This document shows positions 20,079 through 27,852 of a stretch of DNA of 64,000 nt, one piece after another. The DNA comes from Streptomyces rubrogriseus (GTDB taxonomy: Bacteria; Actinomycetota; Actinomycetes; Streptomycetales; Streptomycetaceae). Numbering within the stretch: the first letter of the stretch is position 1; each line of letters begins with the position of its first letter. Below the pieces are notes generated by a model. The model did not search any database, was not told the origin of the DNA, and saw nothing but the letters and a program-made list of their open reading frames with translations. The translations under genes and the position numbers were made by a program. The stretch lies in contig NZ_CP116256.1 in assembly GCF_027947575.1 (NCBI RefSeq), positions 3,844,001 through 3,908,000 on the forward strand, in the 5' to 3' direction.

Positions 20079-20097
20079 TTAGGCGAGCCTAACCTAA
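20079..20097 (+). promoter_or_regulatory. Near-perfect iron box between cchJ and cchK
   Basis: TTAGGCGAGCCTAACCTAA matches 18 of 19 positions of the reverse iron-box consensus, the best in the window. It lies 21 bases before the cchK start and 50 bases before the divergent cchJ start, so a single iron-dependent repressor dimer pair could control both. Confidence 0.88.
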
Positions 20098-20117
20098 TCC
20101 ATTGGGAGGCACCGGGT

Positions 20118-20330
20118 ATGAGCACCAACCCCTTCGACGACGCCGACGGCCGCTTTCTCGTCCTGGTGAACGACGAGGGCCAGCACTCGCTCTGGCCGTC
20201 CTTCGCGGCGGTGCCGGGCGGATGGACGACCGTGTTCGAGGAGAACTCCCGGGACGCCTGCCTGGCCTACGTCGAGGCCAACTGGACCGACCTGCGCCCG
20301 CGTTCCCTCGCCCGCTCCGCGGACGCCTGA
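20118..20330 (+). CDS. cchK: MbtH-like NRPS accessory protein
   Basis: A 70-residue MbtH family protein, the small cytoplasmic partner that binds and activates NRPS adenylation domains, here presumably those of CchH. It contains the family-defining [22 protein letters not shown] and [14 protein letters not shown]. The ATG at 20118 is preceded by GGGAGG. The iron box 21 bases upstream ties its expression to the rest of the pathway. Length is normal for the family (60-75). Confidence 0.96.
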   Translation: MSTNPFDDADGRFLVLVNDEGQHSLWPSFAAVPGGWTTVFEENSRDACLAYVEANWTDLRPRSLARSADA

Positions 20331-20399
20331 GACCGGGCCCCGTCACACGTCGCCAGTGAGGGAAGGCCGGGCCGCCCACTCCTCCCTGGAACTGCCCGA

Positions 20400-21011
20400 C
20401 TATCCGCGGCCCGCCTGAGGGGGGCGTGGGCCCGCCTGTGACCGCCAGCCGTGCAGAAGCAGGTCGAACACCGTTTCCACGGTCGCCCGGGGATCTTGCC
20501 GTCCCGTGGTCAGGGCGGGGATCTCCAGGACGAACCGGGCCAGCGCCGCGCATGCCGGGTCGTCCGGCTCCCGGTCGAGCTCCTCCGCGATCACGGTGCT
20601 CAGGGTGTCGGCGTGTCGCATCCACATGCGTTCCCCGTACTCGCGGAGCGCGGGCGTGTCGTTGACCAGGGCGGTGAAGCGTGCCCGGCGTGGATCGGTC
20701 ACGATCGGCACCCAGGACTCCAGGGCGTGTGCCCGGAGTGCCTCGACCACGCCCTGGCCCTCGGGCCGTTCCCGCACGGCGGCGGCCAGCGCGGCGTCGA
20801 CGTCCTGTTCGCGGTCGAAGACCAGCGACTCCTTGCTCGGAAAGTGCGCGAAGAGGGTCGTCGTCGAGACATCGGCCTGCTCGGCGACGTCGCGGACGCT
20901 GACCCGGTCGAAACCGTGCTCCAGGAACAGCCGCAGGGCGGCGTCGGCGATCGCCTGCCTGGTCGCCGCCTTCTTGCGCTCGCGGCGGCCTGGGGTCGGT
21001 GAGTCGGACAT
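20400..21011 (-). CDS. TetR-family transcriptional repressor
   Basis: 203 residues with an N-terminal helix-turn-helix: TRQAIADAALRLFLEHGFD, then VSVRDVAEQADVSTTTLFAH with FPSKESL, the usual TetR arrangement. The C-terminal ligand domain is not diagnostic of a substrate. It is divergent from a FAD-dependent monooxygenase, and an inverted repeat lies between them. By analogy with TetR/TetX-like pairs it probably represses the monooxygenase and itself until an aromatic or antibiotic-like ligand appears. Confidence 0.9.
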   Translation of the reverse strand: MSDSPTPGRRERKKAATRQAIADAALRLFLEHGFDRVSVRDVAEQADVSTTTLFAHFPSKESLVFDREQDVDAALAAAVRERPEGQGVVEALRAHALESWVPIVTDPRRARFTALVNDTPALREYGERMWMRHADTLSTVIAEELDREPDDPACAALARFVLEIPALTTGRQDPRATVETVFDLLLHGWRSQAGPRPPQAGRG

Positions 21012-21072
21012 GGCGCCACTCTAGCGCATGGCTGGAACGACACAGAAACCGAACCGGATCTGGAAGTGTGGT

Positions 21073-21107
21073 GAGTAAGAAACTGGAACAGTTGCAGTTT
21101 CTCACTC
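21073..21107. promoter_or_regulatory. Candidate TetR operator between regulator and monooxygenase
   Basis: GAGTAAGAAACTG at 21073-21085 and CAGTTTCTCACTC at 21095-21107 form 13-base inverted arms with one mismatch and a 9-base spacer. The region is A/T-richer than its surroundings and lies about 60 bases before either start codon. Confidence 0.6.
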
Positions 21108-21159
21108 GTTTCTGCTTTGGTGGTTTCCACGGGGGACCCACCAACGGAAGGAAGCCACC

Positions 21160-22326
21160 ATGAACTCTCCGACGCCCGCCGCCGCGCGGATCAGCATCAT
21201 CGGTGCGGGCCCGGGAGGGCTCACCTGCGCACGTGTGCTGCGACAGCACGGCATCGCGGTCACGGTGTACGACCGCGATCCGGACGCCGCCTCCCGCGAC
21301 CAGGGAGGCTCGCTCGACCTGCACGAGGAGGACGGCCAGCTCGCGCTCCGCGAAGCGGGCCTGCTGGAGGAGTTCTTCGCGCTCGCCAGGTGCGAGAGCC
21401 AGGAGGAGCGCCGCTTCGACGCCGCGGGGCGGCTCCTCGGGCACCGGCTGCCGGACGAGGGCGAGACGGCCCGCCCGGAGATCGACCGCGGTCAGCTCCG
21501 GGAGCTCCTGCTGGGATCGCTCGACGCCGGGACGGTGCGGTGGGGACACGGCCTGGAATCGGTGGGCGGGCCGGCCGACGGACCGCGGACGCTGACGTTC
21601 ACCGACGGGAGCACCGTGGAGACGGACCTCGTGATCGGAGCGGACGGCGCCTTCTCCCGCGTCCGCGCGGCGGTGTCCGACGCGGTACCGCGCTACACCG
21701 GGGTCGGCTTCCTCGAGGCCTGGTTCGACGACATGGAATCCGCGCACCCGGAGCTGTCCGAACTGGTCGGCCGGGGCAGCGCCCACGTGGCCGACGGACA
21801 GCGGGGCCTGTTCGCGCAGCGCAGCAGCGGTGGGCACATGCGCGTCTACCTCATGCGGAGGGTCGCCCTGGACTGGATGACGACGAGCGGGCTGCGTCCG
21901 GACGACACCGACGGCATCCGGGCCCGGCTCCTCGCCGAGTACGCCGGCTGGTCACCCCGGATACTCCGGATGATCACCGAGAACGACGGCCCGTACGTCG
22001 ACCGTCCGCTCTTCGCCCTGCCGGTGCCGCACACCTGGCGGCCCACGCCGGGTGTGACCCTGCTGGGCGACGCCGCGCACCTCATGCCCCCGCTCGGGGT
22101 CGGGGTCAACCTCGCCATGCTCGACGCGGCGGAACTCGCGCTCGCCCTCGCGGCGTCCGCCACCGTCGACGATGCCGTGCGCACCTACGAGAAGACGATG
22201 CTTCCGCGCTCGGCCGAGATCGCCGGCATGCTCGAGGGCGGTGCCGGTTTCCTGCTGGAGGAGCCGGACGACGAAGACCTCGCGCGGCTCGGTGCGCCCG
22301 GAGCGGACGGTGGACCCCGGGAGTGA
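21160..22326 (+). CDS. FAD-dependent monooxygenase (TetX/aromatic hydroxylase type)
   Basis: 388-residue group A flavoprotein monooxygenase. The N-terminal Rossmann motif IIGAGPGGLTCARVL binds FAD, with a VYDRD acidic strand end. RDQGGSLDLHEEDGQ resembles the TetX substrate region. The second FAD motif LGDAAHLMPPLGVGVNLAM is near residue 305. It should insert one oxygen atom into an aromatic or polyketide-like substrate using NAD(P)H; the substrate cannot be read from sequence. There is no signal peptide. It is divergent from the TetR gene. Tetracycline inactivation is possible but unproven. Confidence 0.88.
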   Translation: MNSPTPAAARISIIGAGPGGLTCARVLRQHGIAVTVYDRDPDAASRDQGGSLDLHEEDGQLALREAGLLEEFFALARCESQEERRFDAAGRLLGHRLPDEGETARPEIDRGQLRELLLGSLDAGTVRWGHGLESVGGPADGPRTLTFTDGSTVETDLVIGADGAFSRVRAAVSDAVPRYTGVGFLEAWFDDMESAHPELSELVGRGSAHVADGQRGLFAQRSSGGHMRVYLMRRVALDWMTTSGLRPDDTDGIRARLLAEYAGWSPRILRMITENDGPYVDRPLFALPVPHTWRPTPGVTLLGDAAHLMPPLGVGVNLAMLDAAELALALAASATVDDAVRTYEKTMLPRSAEIAGMLEGGAGFLLEEPDDEDLARLGAPGADGGPRE

Positions 22327-22416
22327 GGCGGGCCCGCCCGGGGAGGGGCCGGACGGCTCGCCGTGGTCCTCGCCGGACCCGACGCGGCCCGGGACGCCGG
22401 TTCCGGCGCCGACCCG

Positions 22417-22456
22417 GCCCCCTCGTGACCGGGCGCGCCGGTGGGCACGAGGGGGC
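22417..22456. terminator. Bidirectional terminator hairpin between monooxygenase and chitinase
   Basis: GCCCCCTCGTG at 22417-22427 and CACGAGGGGGC at 22446-22456 form a perfect 11-bp stem with an 18-base loop between two convergent genes. There is no U-tract, which is usual for streptomycete terminators. Confidence 0.75.
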
Positions 22457-22474
22457 GGGTGGGCCGGACGGGTG

Positions 22475-23209
22475 CTAACAGCTCAGGTTGCCGCCGGGCT
22501 CGACGCCGAGGAGCTGGGTGAAGCGCTCGTAGTTGTCGATCCGGCTCTGGACCTGCCCGGGATTGCCCCCGTCGCACTCCAGGCTGCCGTTGATGGACCG
22601 GATGGTCTCGCCGAACCCGGCGCCGTTGACCATGGCGTCGTGCGGGGTCATGGTGCCGGGCCCGGTCTGGGTGTTCCAGTACCACAGGCCCGTCTTCCAG
22701 GCCACGGCCGAGTCGTTCTGGACCAGGTCGGGGTTGTTGAGCAGATCGATGCCGAGGGCGTCTCCGGCGGCCTTGTAGTTGAAGTTCCAGCTCAGCTGGA
22801 CCGGCCCGCGCCCGTAGTACTTGTCGTTGCCGGCCGGGCAGCCGTACGGCTGGGACGCGTCGCAGTAGTGCGGGTAGTTGGCGGTGTTCTGCTCCACCAC
22901 GTACACCAGCCCGCCGGTCTCGTGGCTGACGTTGGCGAGGAAGGCGGCGGCCTCCTGCTTCTTGACCGTGTCACTGCCGGTGTTCGAGAACCCCGGGTAG
23001 GCGCTGAGCGCGGCGGTGAGGCCGCTGTAGGTGTAGAAGGAGTTCCGGCTCGGGAACATCTGGTCGAACTGGGCTTCGCTGACCACGAATTCGGCGGCGG
23101 CGGTCCGGGAGTCGGACTTCTCGGCGACGGCCGACGGCGCCATGGTCAGCGTGCACAGGGCGGCGGCCGCACCGGTGGCGGCCAGCAGTGCGAGCTTGCG
23201 GTGCTGCAC
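22475..23209 (-). CDS. chiG: Secreted family 19 chitinase, catalytic domain only
   Basis: A 244-residue secreted GH19 endochitinase. It has a signal peptide of about 29 residues ending in AVA. The motif FLANVSHETGGLVYVVEQN carries both catalytic acids nine residues apart (Glu97 acid, Glu106 base), with YYGRGPVQLSWNFNY downstream. Unlike many streptomycete GH19 enzymes it lacks a chitin-binding domain. The start is a GTG at 23209 preceded by GGAG. It lies 122 bases downstream of an LPMO gene on the same strand; together they form a chitin-degrading pair. The size and gene pairing fit S. coelicolor ChiG. Confidence 0.93.
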   Translation of the reverse strand: MQHRKLALLAATGAAAALCTLTMAPSAVAEKSDSRTAAAEFVVSEAQFDQMFPSRNSFYTYSGLTAALSAYPGFSNTGSDTVKKQEAAAFLANVSHETGGLVYVVEQNTANYPHYCDASQPYGCPAGNDKYYGRGPVQLSWNFNYKAAGDALGIDLLNNPDLVQNDSAVAWKTGLWYWNTQTGPGTMTPHDAMVNGAGFGETIRSINGSLECDGGNPGQVQSRIDNYERFTQLLGVEPGGNLSC

Positions 23210-23281
23210 GGTATCTGCTCCTGCTCGATGGGAGGGAGGGCCGGGGGAGGGGCGGAGAGGCGGGCGGAGGGGAGCGGCCGT

Positions 23282-23301
23282 GCACCCTCGAAGAGGGGTG
23301 C
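23282..23301. terminator. Small hairpin between LPMO and chitinase genes
   Basis: GCACCCTC (23282-23289) pairs with GAGGGGTGC (23293-23301) with one bulged base and a 3-base loop. It could attenuate read-through from the LPMO gene into the chitinase gene. Confidence 0.45.
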
Positions 23302-23331
23302 GACCGCTCCCGGACCGCTCCGACCGGCCCG

Positions 23332-23850
23332 TCAGCCGCCGACGTTGACGTCGATGCAGGCGTAGAACGCGTTGGACGTGTCGGCGACGTTCCACACGGC
23401 CAGGACCTTCTGCTGTCCGGTGAGTCCGCCGAAGTCGACCTGGTGGTTCACGACCGCGCCCGGCTTCGCGCCGCCGTCGTCGAACAGCGCGATCCGCTGA
23501 CCACCGACGTAGTACTCCCAAGTGCTGGTGGCGTGCTGCGCGGTGAGCCGCCACGAGAACGTCGTGTTCTTCGAGACCGGGGTGACCTGCCAGCCCTTGC
23601 TGTCGTCGTCCAGCTCCGCGAAGCGGCTGTTGCCGCCACTGCAACTGGTCAGCCCCTTGGGGCCCTCGACGCTCTGGGGCTCGTACGTGATGTCGCCGCA
23701 GGACACCGTGCCCGCGGCGCACTGGGCCTGGCGGCTGGGCGGGTCGGAGATGTAGCCGTGCGCGCTCGCCGAGGAGGCGGGCAGGCTCACGGCCACGACA
23801 GGGGCGAGGACCGCGCCGATCAGGGCAGCGGTCTTCCTACGTGCGTGCAT
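23332..23850 (-). CDS. Chitin-active copper LPMO (AA10, chitin-binding protein)
   Basis: 172 residues with a 30-residue signal peptide ending ASA. Cleavage exposes His31, the first ligand of the copper histidine brace (HGYISDPPSRQAQCAAG). The second ligand is His106 in LTAQHATST. The two Cys in AQCAAGTVSCGDITYEP are also typical of small CBP21-like AA10 enzymes. It oxidatively cleaves crystalline chitin and boosts the neighbouring chitinase. AAGGAG lies a few bases before the ATG at 23850. A DasR-like operator about 190 bases upstream suggests control by N-acetylglucosamine signalling. Confidence 0.94.
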   Translation of the reverse strand: MHARRKTAALIGAVLAPVVAVSLPASSASAHGYISDPPSRQAQCAAGTVSCGDITYEPQSVEGPKGLTSCSGGNSRFAELDDDSKGWQVTPVSKNTTFSWRLTAQHATSTWEYYVGGQRIALFDDGGAKPGAVVNHQVDFGGLTGQQKVLAVWNVADTSNAFYACIDVNVGG

Positions 23851-24034
23851 GGGAACTCCTTCACATCCGGCCGTCCCAGGGCACGCGCGGCCGTGTGTGG
23901 GGGGACCGCGCGCACGCCGAGTACGGCCTCTCGTGGGTGGGGCCAGGAGGCGCGAAGGTGACGCGCACTCACCGTCCCCACCGGGGCGTGGGACCCCGGC
24001 AGGGCTCAACTCCGTAAACGGAGCGGTGAGTTCT

Positions 24035-24050
24035 GTTGGACTAGACCATA
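24035..24050. promoter_or_regulatory. DasR-responsive-like element upstream of the LPMO gene
   Basis: GTTGGACTAGACCATA contains TGGACTAGACCA, one base from the TGGTCTAGACCA core of the DasR site that controls chitin genes in Streptomyces. It lies in the 283-base gap before the LPMO gene, about 187 bases upstream of its ATG. The rest of that gap shows no gene. Confidence 0.7.
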
Positions 24051-24133
24051 CAAGCGGTCGACGTGACCGTGTCAAGAGTGTGTCAACGCCGGTGTCCGGC
24101 GCGCGGGATGCCGGGCGATCTCGCGGATTGGGC

Positions 24134-25099
24134 TCACTTGGAATCGAGTCGGCCGAGGGGATGGGTCGTCCCGGCGAGGTCCCGTCGCGCCGCCGTCCAG
24201 TCGGTGCTGTCGACGCCGAGGGCGTGGCGGAGGTAGGCCAGGGTCACCCGTTGGACCAGGGCGACGTGGGCGGGGTTCTCGTCGGTGGTCTCCGCGGCCT
24301 CGTAGCCGGAGATCCCGCCGAGGAAGTGTTCCGCTCCGAAGAGGGTGAGGAGGCTCTTCCGGCCGGGACTCAGGACGTACGGATCGGCCGTCCAGTCCGC
24401 GCCGCGTACGGTGAACGGCAGGTCGTCCCGGTCGCCCGCGACCACGAGTGCCGGGGTGGTCATGTGCGTGAAGTCGGGGTGCCTCAGCCACGGGAGGTGC
24501 TGGGCCGCGAACGGCGTCAGATCGTCGCCGCCGTTGCCGGCCGTCGCGAGCAGCACGCCCGCCTTGACCCGGGGGTCGGACAGGTCCTCGGCCTCCCCGG
24601 TCGCGGGGTCGCGCACGCGCAGGCCCAGCAGGATGCCCGCGGTCTGGCCGCCGAAGGAGTGCCCGGCCGCCGCGACACGGCTTCGGTCCGGACGCCCCCG
24701 GAGGCCCGGAACGGCCGCCTCCACCAGGTCCAGGCCGTCCAGGACGCGCTTCATGTCCTCGACGCGCGAGCGCCACAACCCGGGCCGTCGCGGATCGTCC
24801 TCGGGGAGGGCCACGCTCTTCGAGTCGAGGTGGGTGGGCTGGATCACCACGAAGCCGTGGGCGGCCCAGTGGTCGGCGAGCGGGCCGTATCCGTCCAGCG
24901 ACGAGCCGAAGCCGTGCGCGAGGAGCACGACGGGCAGGCCGTGCCCGGTCACCGGGGCGGACACCCGCAGGCGCAGGTCCCGGCCACGCTCGGGTGCGGG
25001 CAGCACCACGGGCTTGACCGAGACGACCGGAGCGGTGACCGTGGCGGTGGCGGTGGCGGTGGCGGTGGCGCCGGCCGCCGCGAGGGCTGGTGCGGTCAT
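24134..25099 (-). CDS. Alpha/beta hydrolase (dienelactone-hydrolase/chlorophyllase-like)
   Basis: 321 residues with a classic alpha/beta-hydrolase fold: oxyanion region LLAHGFGSSLDGYG, nucleophile elbow AAGHSFGGQTAG (Ser), and catalytic Asp/His probably in VVAGDRDDLPF and LFGAEHFLGG. The substrate is unknown. The N-terminus has an Ala-Thr run encoded by a GTGGCG repeat, with no charged n-region or Ala-X-Ala site followed by a mature domain, so export is doubtful. It is divergent from a MerR regulator 137 bases away. Confidence 0.85.
   Translation of the reverse strand: MTAPALAAAGATATATATATVTAPVVSVKPVVLPAPERGRDLRLRVSAPVTGHGLPVVLLAHGFGSSLDGYGPLADHWAAHGFVVIQPTHLDSKSVALPEDDPRRPGLWRSRVEDMKRVLDGLDLVEAAVPGLRGRPDRSRVAAAGHSFGGQTAGILLGLRVRDPATGEAEDLSDPRVKAGVLLATAGNGGDDLTPFAAQHLPWLRHPDFTHMTTPALVVAGDRDDLPFTVRGADWTADPYVLSPGRKSLLTLFGAEHFLGGISGYEAAETTDENPAHVALVQRVTLAYLRHALGVDSTDWTAARRDLAGTTHPLGRLDSK
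25041..25070. repeat. In-frame GTGGCG microsatellite in the hydrolase N-terminus
   Basis: Five tandem copies of GTGGCG on the plus strand encode the Ala-Thr run near residues 11-20 of the hydrolase on the minus strand. Copy-number change would alter the leader length without a frameshift. Confidence 0.9.
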
Positions 25100-25236
25100 G
25101 AAAGGGCCTTCTTTCTGCTGGTCAACGAGGTTGGGAGCGGCACCCGGGACGAGTCGGGGGGCTCGGGGGTTACGCTAAAACCTGACGCCGACGTGAGAGG
25201 CAAGTCGTACGACCGCCTCACGAGAGGAGGCGCGGG

Positions 25237-25614
25237 ATGCGCATCGGGGAGCTCGCCGCCAGGACGGGCGTCAGCGTGCGGGCGCTGCGCTACTACGAGG
25301 AACAGGGACTGCTCGTCCCGGAGCGCAGCCACAGCGGCCAGCGGCACTACCCCGGCGGCGCGGTCGACCACGTCCGGCTGATCCAACAGCTCTACGCCGC
25401 GGGCCTGTCGAGCAGGACCATCGTCGAACTCATGCCGTACGCGGCCGACGGCAGGGCCACGCCCGAGCTGCTCGACCGGTTGTCCGCCGAGCGGGAGCGG
25501 GTCGAGGGCCGGATCGCCGAACTGCTCGGCACTCGGGACCGGTTGGACTCCGTCATCACCGGCGCCACGGGGAACCTGCGCACCGGCCGGTCCTGCCGCG
25601 CCGGGACCTCCTGA
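25237..25614 (+). CDS. MerR-family transcriptional regulator
   Basis: 125 residues. The N-terminal winged helix-turn-helix MRIGELAARTGVSVRALRYY and EEQGLLVPERSHSGQRHY are textbook MerR, followed by a dimerisation helix around LLDRLSAERERVEGRIAEL. There is no Cys pair for metal or redox sensing, and the C-terminus is short, so the inducer is probably a small organic molecule or the activity is constitutive. A GGAGG site precedes the ATG. It is divergent from the alpha/beta hydrolase, its likely target. I could not define a convincing operator in the gap. Confidence 0.92.
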   Translation: MRIGELAARTGVSVRALRYYEEQGLLVPERSHSGQRHYPGGAVDHVRLIQQLYAAGLSSRTIVELMPYAADGRATPELLDRLSAERERVEGRIAELLGTRDRLDSVITGATGNLRTGRSCRAGTS

Positions 25615-25694
25615 AGCAGCCCCCCAAGGCCCCCTGCCGTCGCCGGAGAAGAGGCCCGGAGGACCGGAAAGCTTCGGCCGTTACCCTGCACACC

Positions 25695-26519
25695 GTGATC
25701 AACTTGCCTGTGCCCCACGACGACCACGGTGCGCGACATGACGACACCGAAGTCGCGATCGCCGCCGCGCGGGCCGGCGCCGAGACCGTGCGAGCCCGTT
25801 ACGGACGGCGGCTGACCCGATTCGACAAGGGCGGCGGGGACTTCGCCACCGACGCCGACGTGGCCGCCGAGGAGGCGATCCTGGGCGTCATCCGTGCCGC
25901 GCGGCCCCACGACGCGATGTGCGGTGAGGAGGGCGGGCGGCGGGGAGCGGCCGACGCGGCACGCCAGTGGCTGGTGGATCCCCTGTGCGGCACGCTCAAC
26001 TACGCCGCGGGCACCATGGCGGTGGCCGTCAACGTGGCGCTGCGCGGCGGCCCGGCGGCCGTGGCCGACCCGTTCGGCGGCGAGGTCCTCTTCACCGACG
26101 GCGAGACCGCCCGGGTCCGGCGCGACGGCCACGACACACCGCTGGTGCCCAGTGCGGCCACCCGGCTGGTCGACGTGAACCTGGACCCGCCCTTCCCGGG
26201 CGCGCCCGCGTTCAGGGCGGTCGACCTGCTCGCCCACCCCGGCTTCGTGCGGCGCCTGCGGCCGCGGGTCCTGTCCACGACGCTGGCCCTGGCCTGGGTC
26301 GCGGCCGGGAAGCGCGCCGCCTACGTCACCGACGGCACCGGCCTGGCCGAAAGCGTGCACTTCGCCGCCGGTATCGCGCTGTGCCGGGCGGCCGGCTGCG
26401 TCGTCACCGGAGTCGACGGCGAGCCCGTCGGCCCCGCGGGCCGCGGTCTCGTGGCGGCCGCCGACGCCGGGACGCACGCGCTGTTGCTGGCGCTGATACG
26501 TGAGGGCCGTCCCCGGTAG
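25695..26519 (+). CDS. Inositol-monophosphatase-family protein with altered metal site
   Basis: 274 residues with the sugar-phosphatase/IMPase fold: DFATDADVAAEEAIL (first Asp loop), MCGEEGG (Glu corresponding to Glu70) and WLVDPLCGTLNYAAG. The last should read DPLDGT; Cys replaces the second Asp. Near the C-terminus the WDxAAG motif reads VHFAAG, losing the third metal-binding Asp. Two of the usual Mg ligands are therefore missing, and ordinary phosphatase activity is doubtful. Start is GTG 25695, whose ribosome binding site is weak. It stands alone between the MerR gene and a ferritin-like gene. Confidence 0.8.
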   Translation: MINLPVPHDDHGARHDDTEVAIAAARAGAETVRARYGRRLTRFDKGGGDFATDADVAAEEAILGVIRAARPHDAMCGEEGGRRGAADAARQWLVDPLCGTLNYAAGTMAVAVNVALRGGPAAVADPFGGEVLFTDGETARVRRDGHDTPLVPSAATRLVDVNLDPPFPGAPAFRAVDLLAHPGFVRRLRPRVLSTTLALAWVAAGKRAAYVTDGTGLAESVHFAAGIALCRAAGCVVTGVDGEPVGPAGRGLVAAADAGTHALLLALIREGRPR

Positions 26520-26666
26520 GGCCGACCGGGTAGAGGATGCCCCACTCGGTGCCGCCCGCCCGGGAAACCGCCCGGGAAACGGCCTCGCCGCTGCTAGTTT
26601 CGCCAGCCGTCGGACGAATGCGGACGTCCCGGTCGCATCCGGGCGCCGCCTGCGGAGGGAGTACGG

Positions 26667-27800
26667 GTGACTGGTGTGCGCGAGGAAGCGTCGGGGACGG
26701 GTGCCCCGTTCGGGCGGAGGACCTTCATGGCGTCGGCCGTCGTGGCGGCCGCCGCGTCCGTCCCGGCCGCCGCGCCCGCCCTCGCGGCCGGGCGGCCGGA
26801 GGGTGCCGCGTCGGGCTGCCGGTCCGTGGCGCACCTGCTCGCGGTCCCCGAGACCGGGCGCGGTGTCGACTGGCTCAGGGAGGCCCTTCAGGTCGCCGTA
26901 GCACTCGAACTCGCCACCATCCCGCCCTACCTGTGCGGATGGTGGTCCGTGGGCGACCGCACGAGCCACGTCGCACGGCTGATCCGGCGCATCATCGGCG
27001 ACGAGATGTACCACATGGGCGTCGTCTGCAACCTGCTGGTGGCGGTGGGCGGCCGGCCGCGGATCACGGACGCCGCCGTCGCCTACCCCGGCCCGCTGCC
27101 CGGCGGCGTGCGCGGGGAGGTGAACGTCTATCTCTCCGGTCTCAACAGGCCCTTCGTGCGCGACGTGATGATGGCCATCGAAGCCCCGGAGGACCCCCTG
27201 GCCCGAGGCGTGCACAACTCGCCCGGCATCGGCCACTTCTACGACGGTCTGCTGCGCGCCTTCCGGGCCACGGCGCCGCCGCTGTCGGCCGACGGGCAGT
27301 TGTCCCAGCGCATCGGCTCCGACGTCCTGGAACCCGTGACCGACCTCGACGGCGTCGAGCGGGCGATCGAGATCATCAAGGAGCAGGGCGAGGGCACCGC
27401 CGGCTCTCCCGAGGACGCCTTCGGCGACGACTACCCGGCCCACTACTACGCCTTCGGCGAGATCTACCACGGCCGGCAACTGCGCCAGGAGGACGACGGC
27501 TGGCGGTTCACCGGCGCCCCCGTGCCCTTCCCCGACGCGCGCCCCATGGCCCGGGTCCCGGCCGGCGGCTGGCCCGGCCCCTCGCAGCGGGTCGGGGAGC
27601 TCCTCGACCGTTTCGACACCGCCTACGCCAAGGTGCTCAGCACCCTCGAGGCGGCCTGGGCCCACGGCGACGCGCGCACCCTGGGCTCGGCCGTCCGGAC
27701 GATGCGCGGGCTGGAGGGCCCCGCCGTGGAGCTGATGGAAACCGGCATCCCGGGCGGCCGGAGTACCTACGGCCCCCAGTTCCGCCCGCCGGGCGCGTGA
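26667..27800 (+). CDS. Tat-exported ferritin-like (VioB/iminophenyl-pyruvate dimer synthase type) protein
   Basis: 377 residues. The N-terminus FGRRTFMASAVVAAAASVP is a twin-arginine export signal ending near ALAAG. The mature protein resembles the ferritin-like domain of VioB/StaD/RebD proteins: LQVAVALELATIPPYLCGWW supplies one metal-ligand helix and IIGDEMYHMGVVCNLLVAVG the next (Glu and His ligands). A four-helix diiron or heme-independent oxidative role is likely but unproven. There is no adjacent biosynthetic gene cluster, so it is not part of a bis-indole pathway here. GTG 26667 follows GGAGGGAG. Confidence 0.8.
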   Translation: MTGVREEASGTGAPFGRRTFMASAVVAAAASVPAAAPALAAGRPEGAASGCRSVAHLLAVPETGRGVDWLREALQVAVALELATIPPYLCGWWSVGDRTSHVARLIRRIIGDEMYHMGVVCNLLVAVGGRPRITDAAVAYPGPLPGGVRGEVNVYLSGLNRPFVRDVMMAIEAPEDPLARGVHNSPGIGHFYDGLLRAFRATAPPLSADGQLSQRIGSDVLEPVTDLDGVERAIEIIKEQGEGTAGSPEDAFGDDYPAHYYAFGEIYHGRQLRQEDDGWRFTGAPVPFPDARPMARVPAGGWPGPSQRVGELLDRFDTAYAKVLSTLEAAWAHGDARTLGSAVRTMRGLEGPAVELMETGIPGGRSTYGPQFRPPGA

Positions 27801-27852
27801 CGCCGGACGACGCGAGCCGAGCCGGCACGCGCGGCAGGGCGCGCCCCACCGG

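Noticed and set aside
25060..25099. Ala-Thr-rich hydrolase N-terminus considered as a signal peptide
   Set aside because: No positively charged n-region, Thr-rich rather than hydrophobic, and explained by the hexamer repeat; cytoplasmic location is at least as likely.
25171..25200. Possible MerR-type operator around CCTGACGCCGACGTGAGAGG
   Set aside because: The two halves pair poorly and the spacing of promoter elements could not be fitted on either strand.
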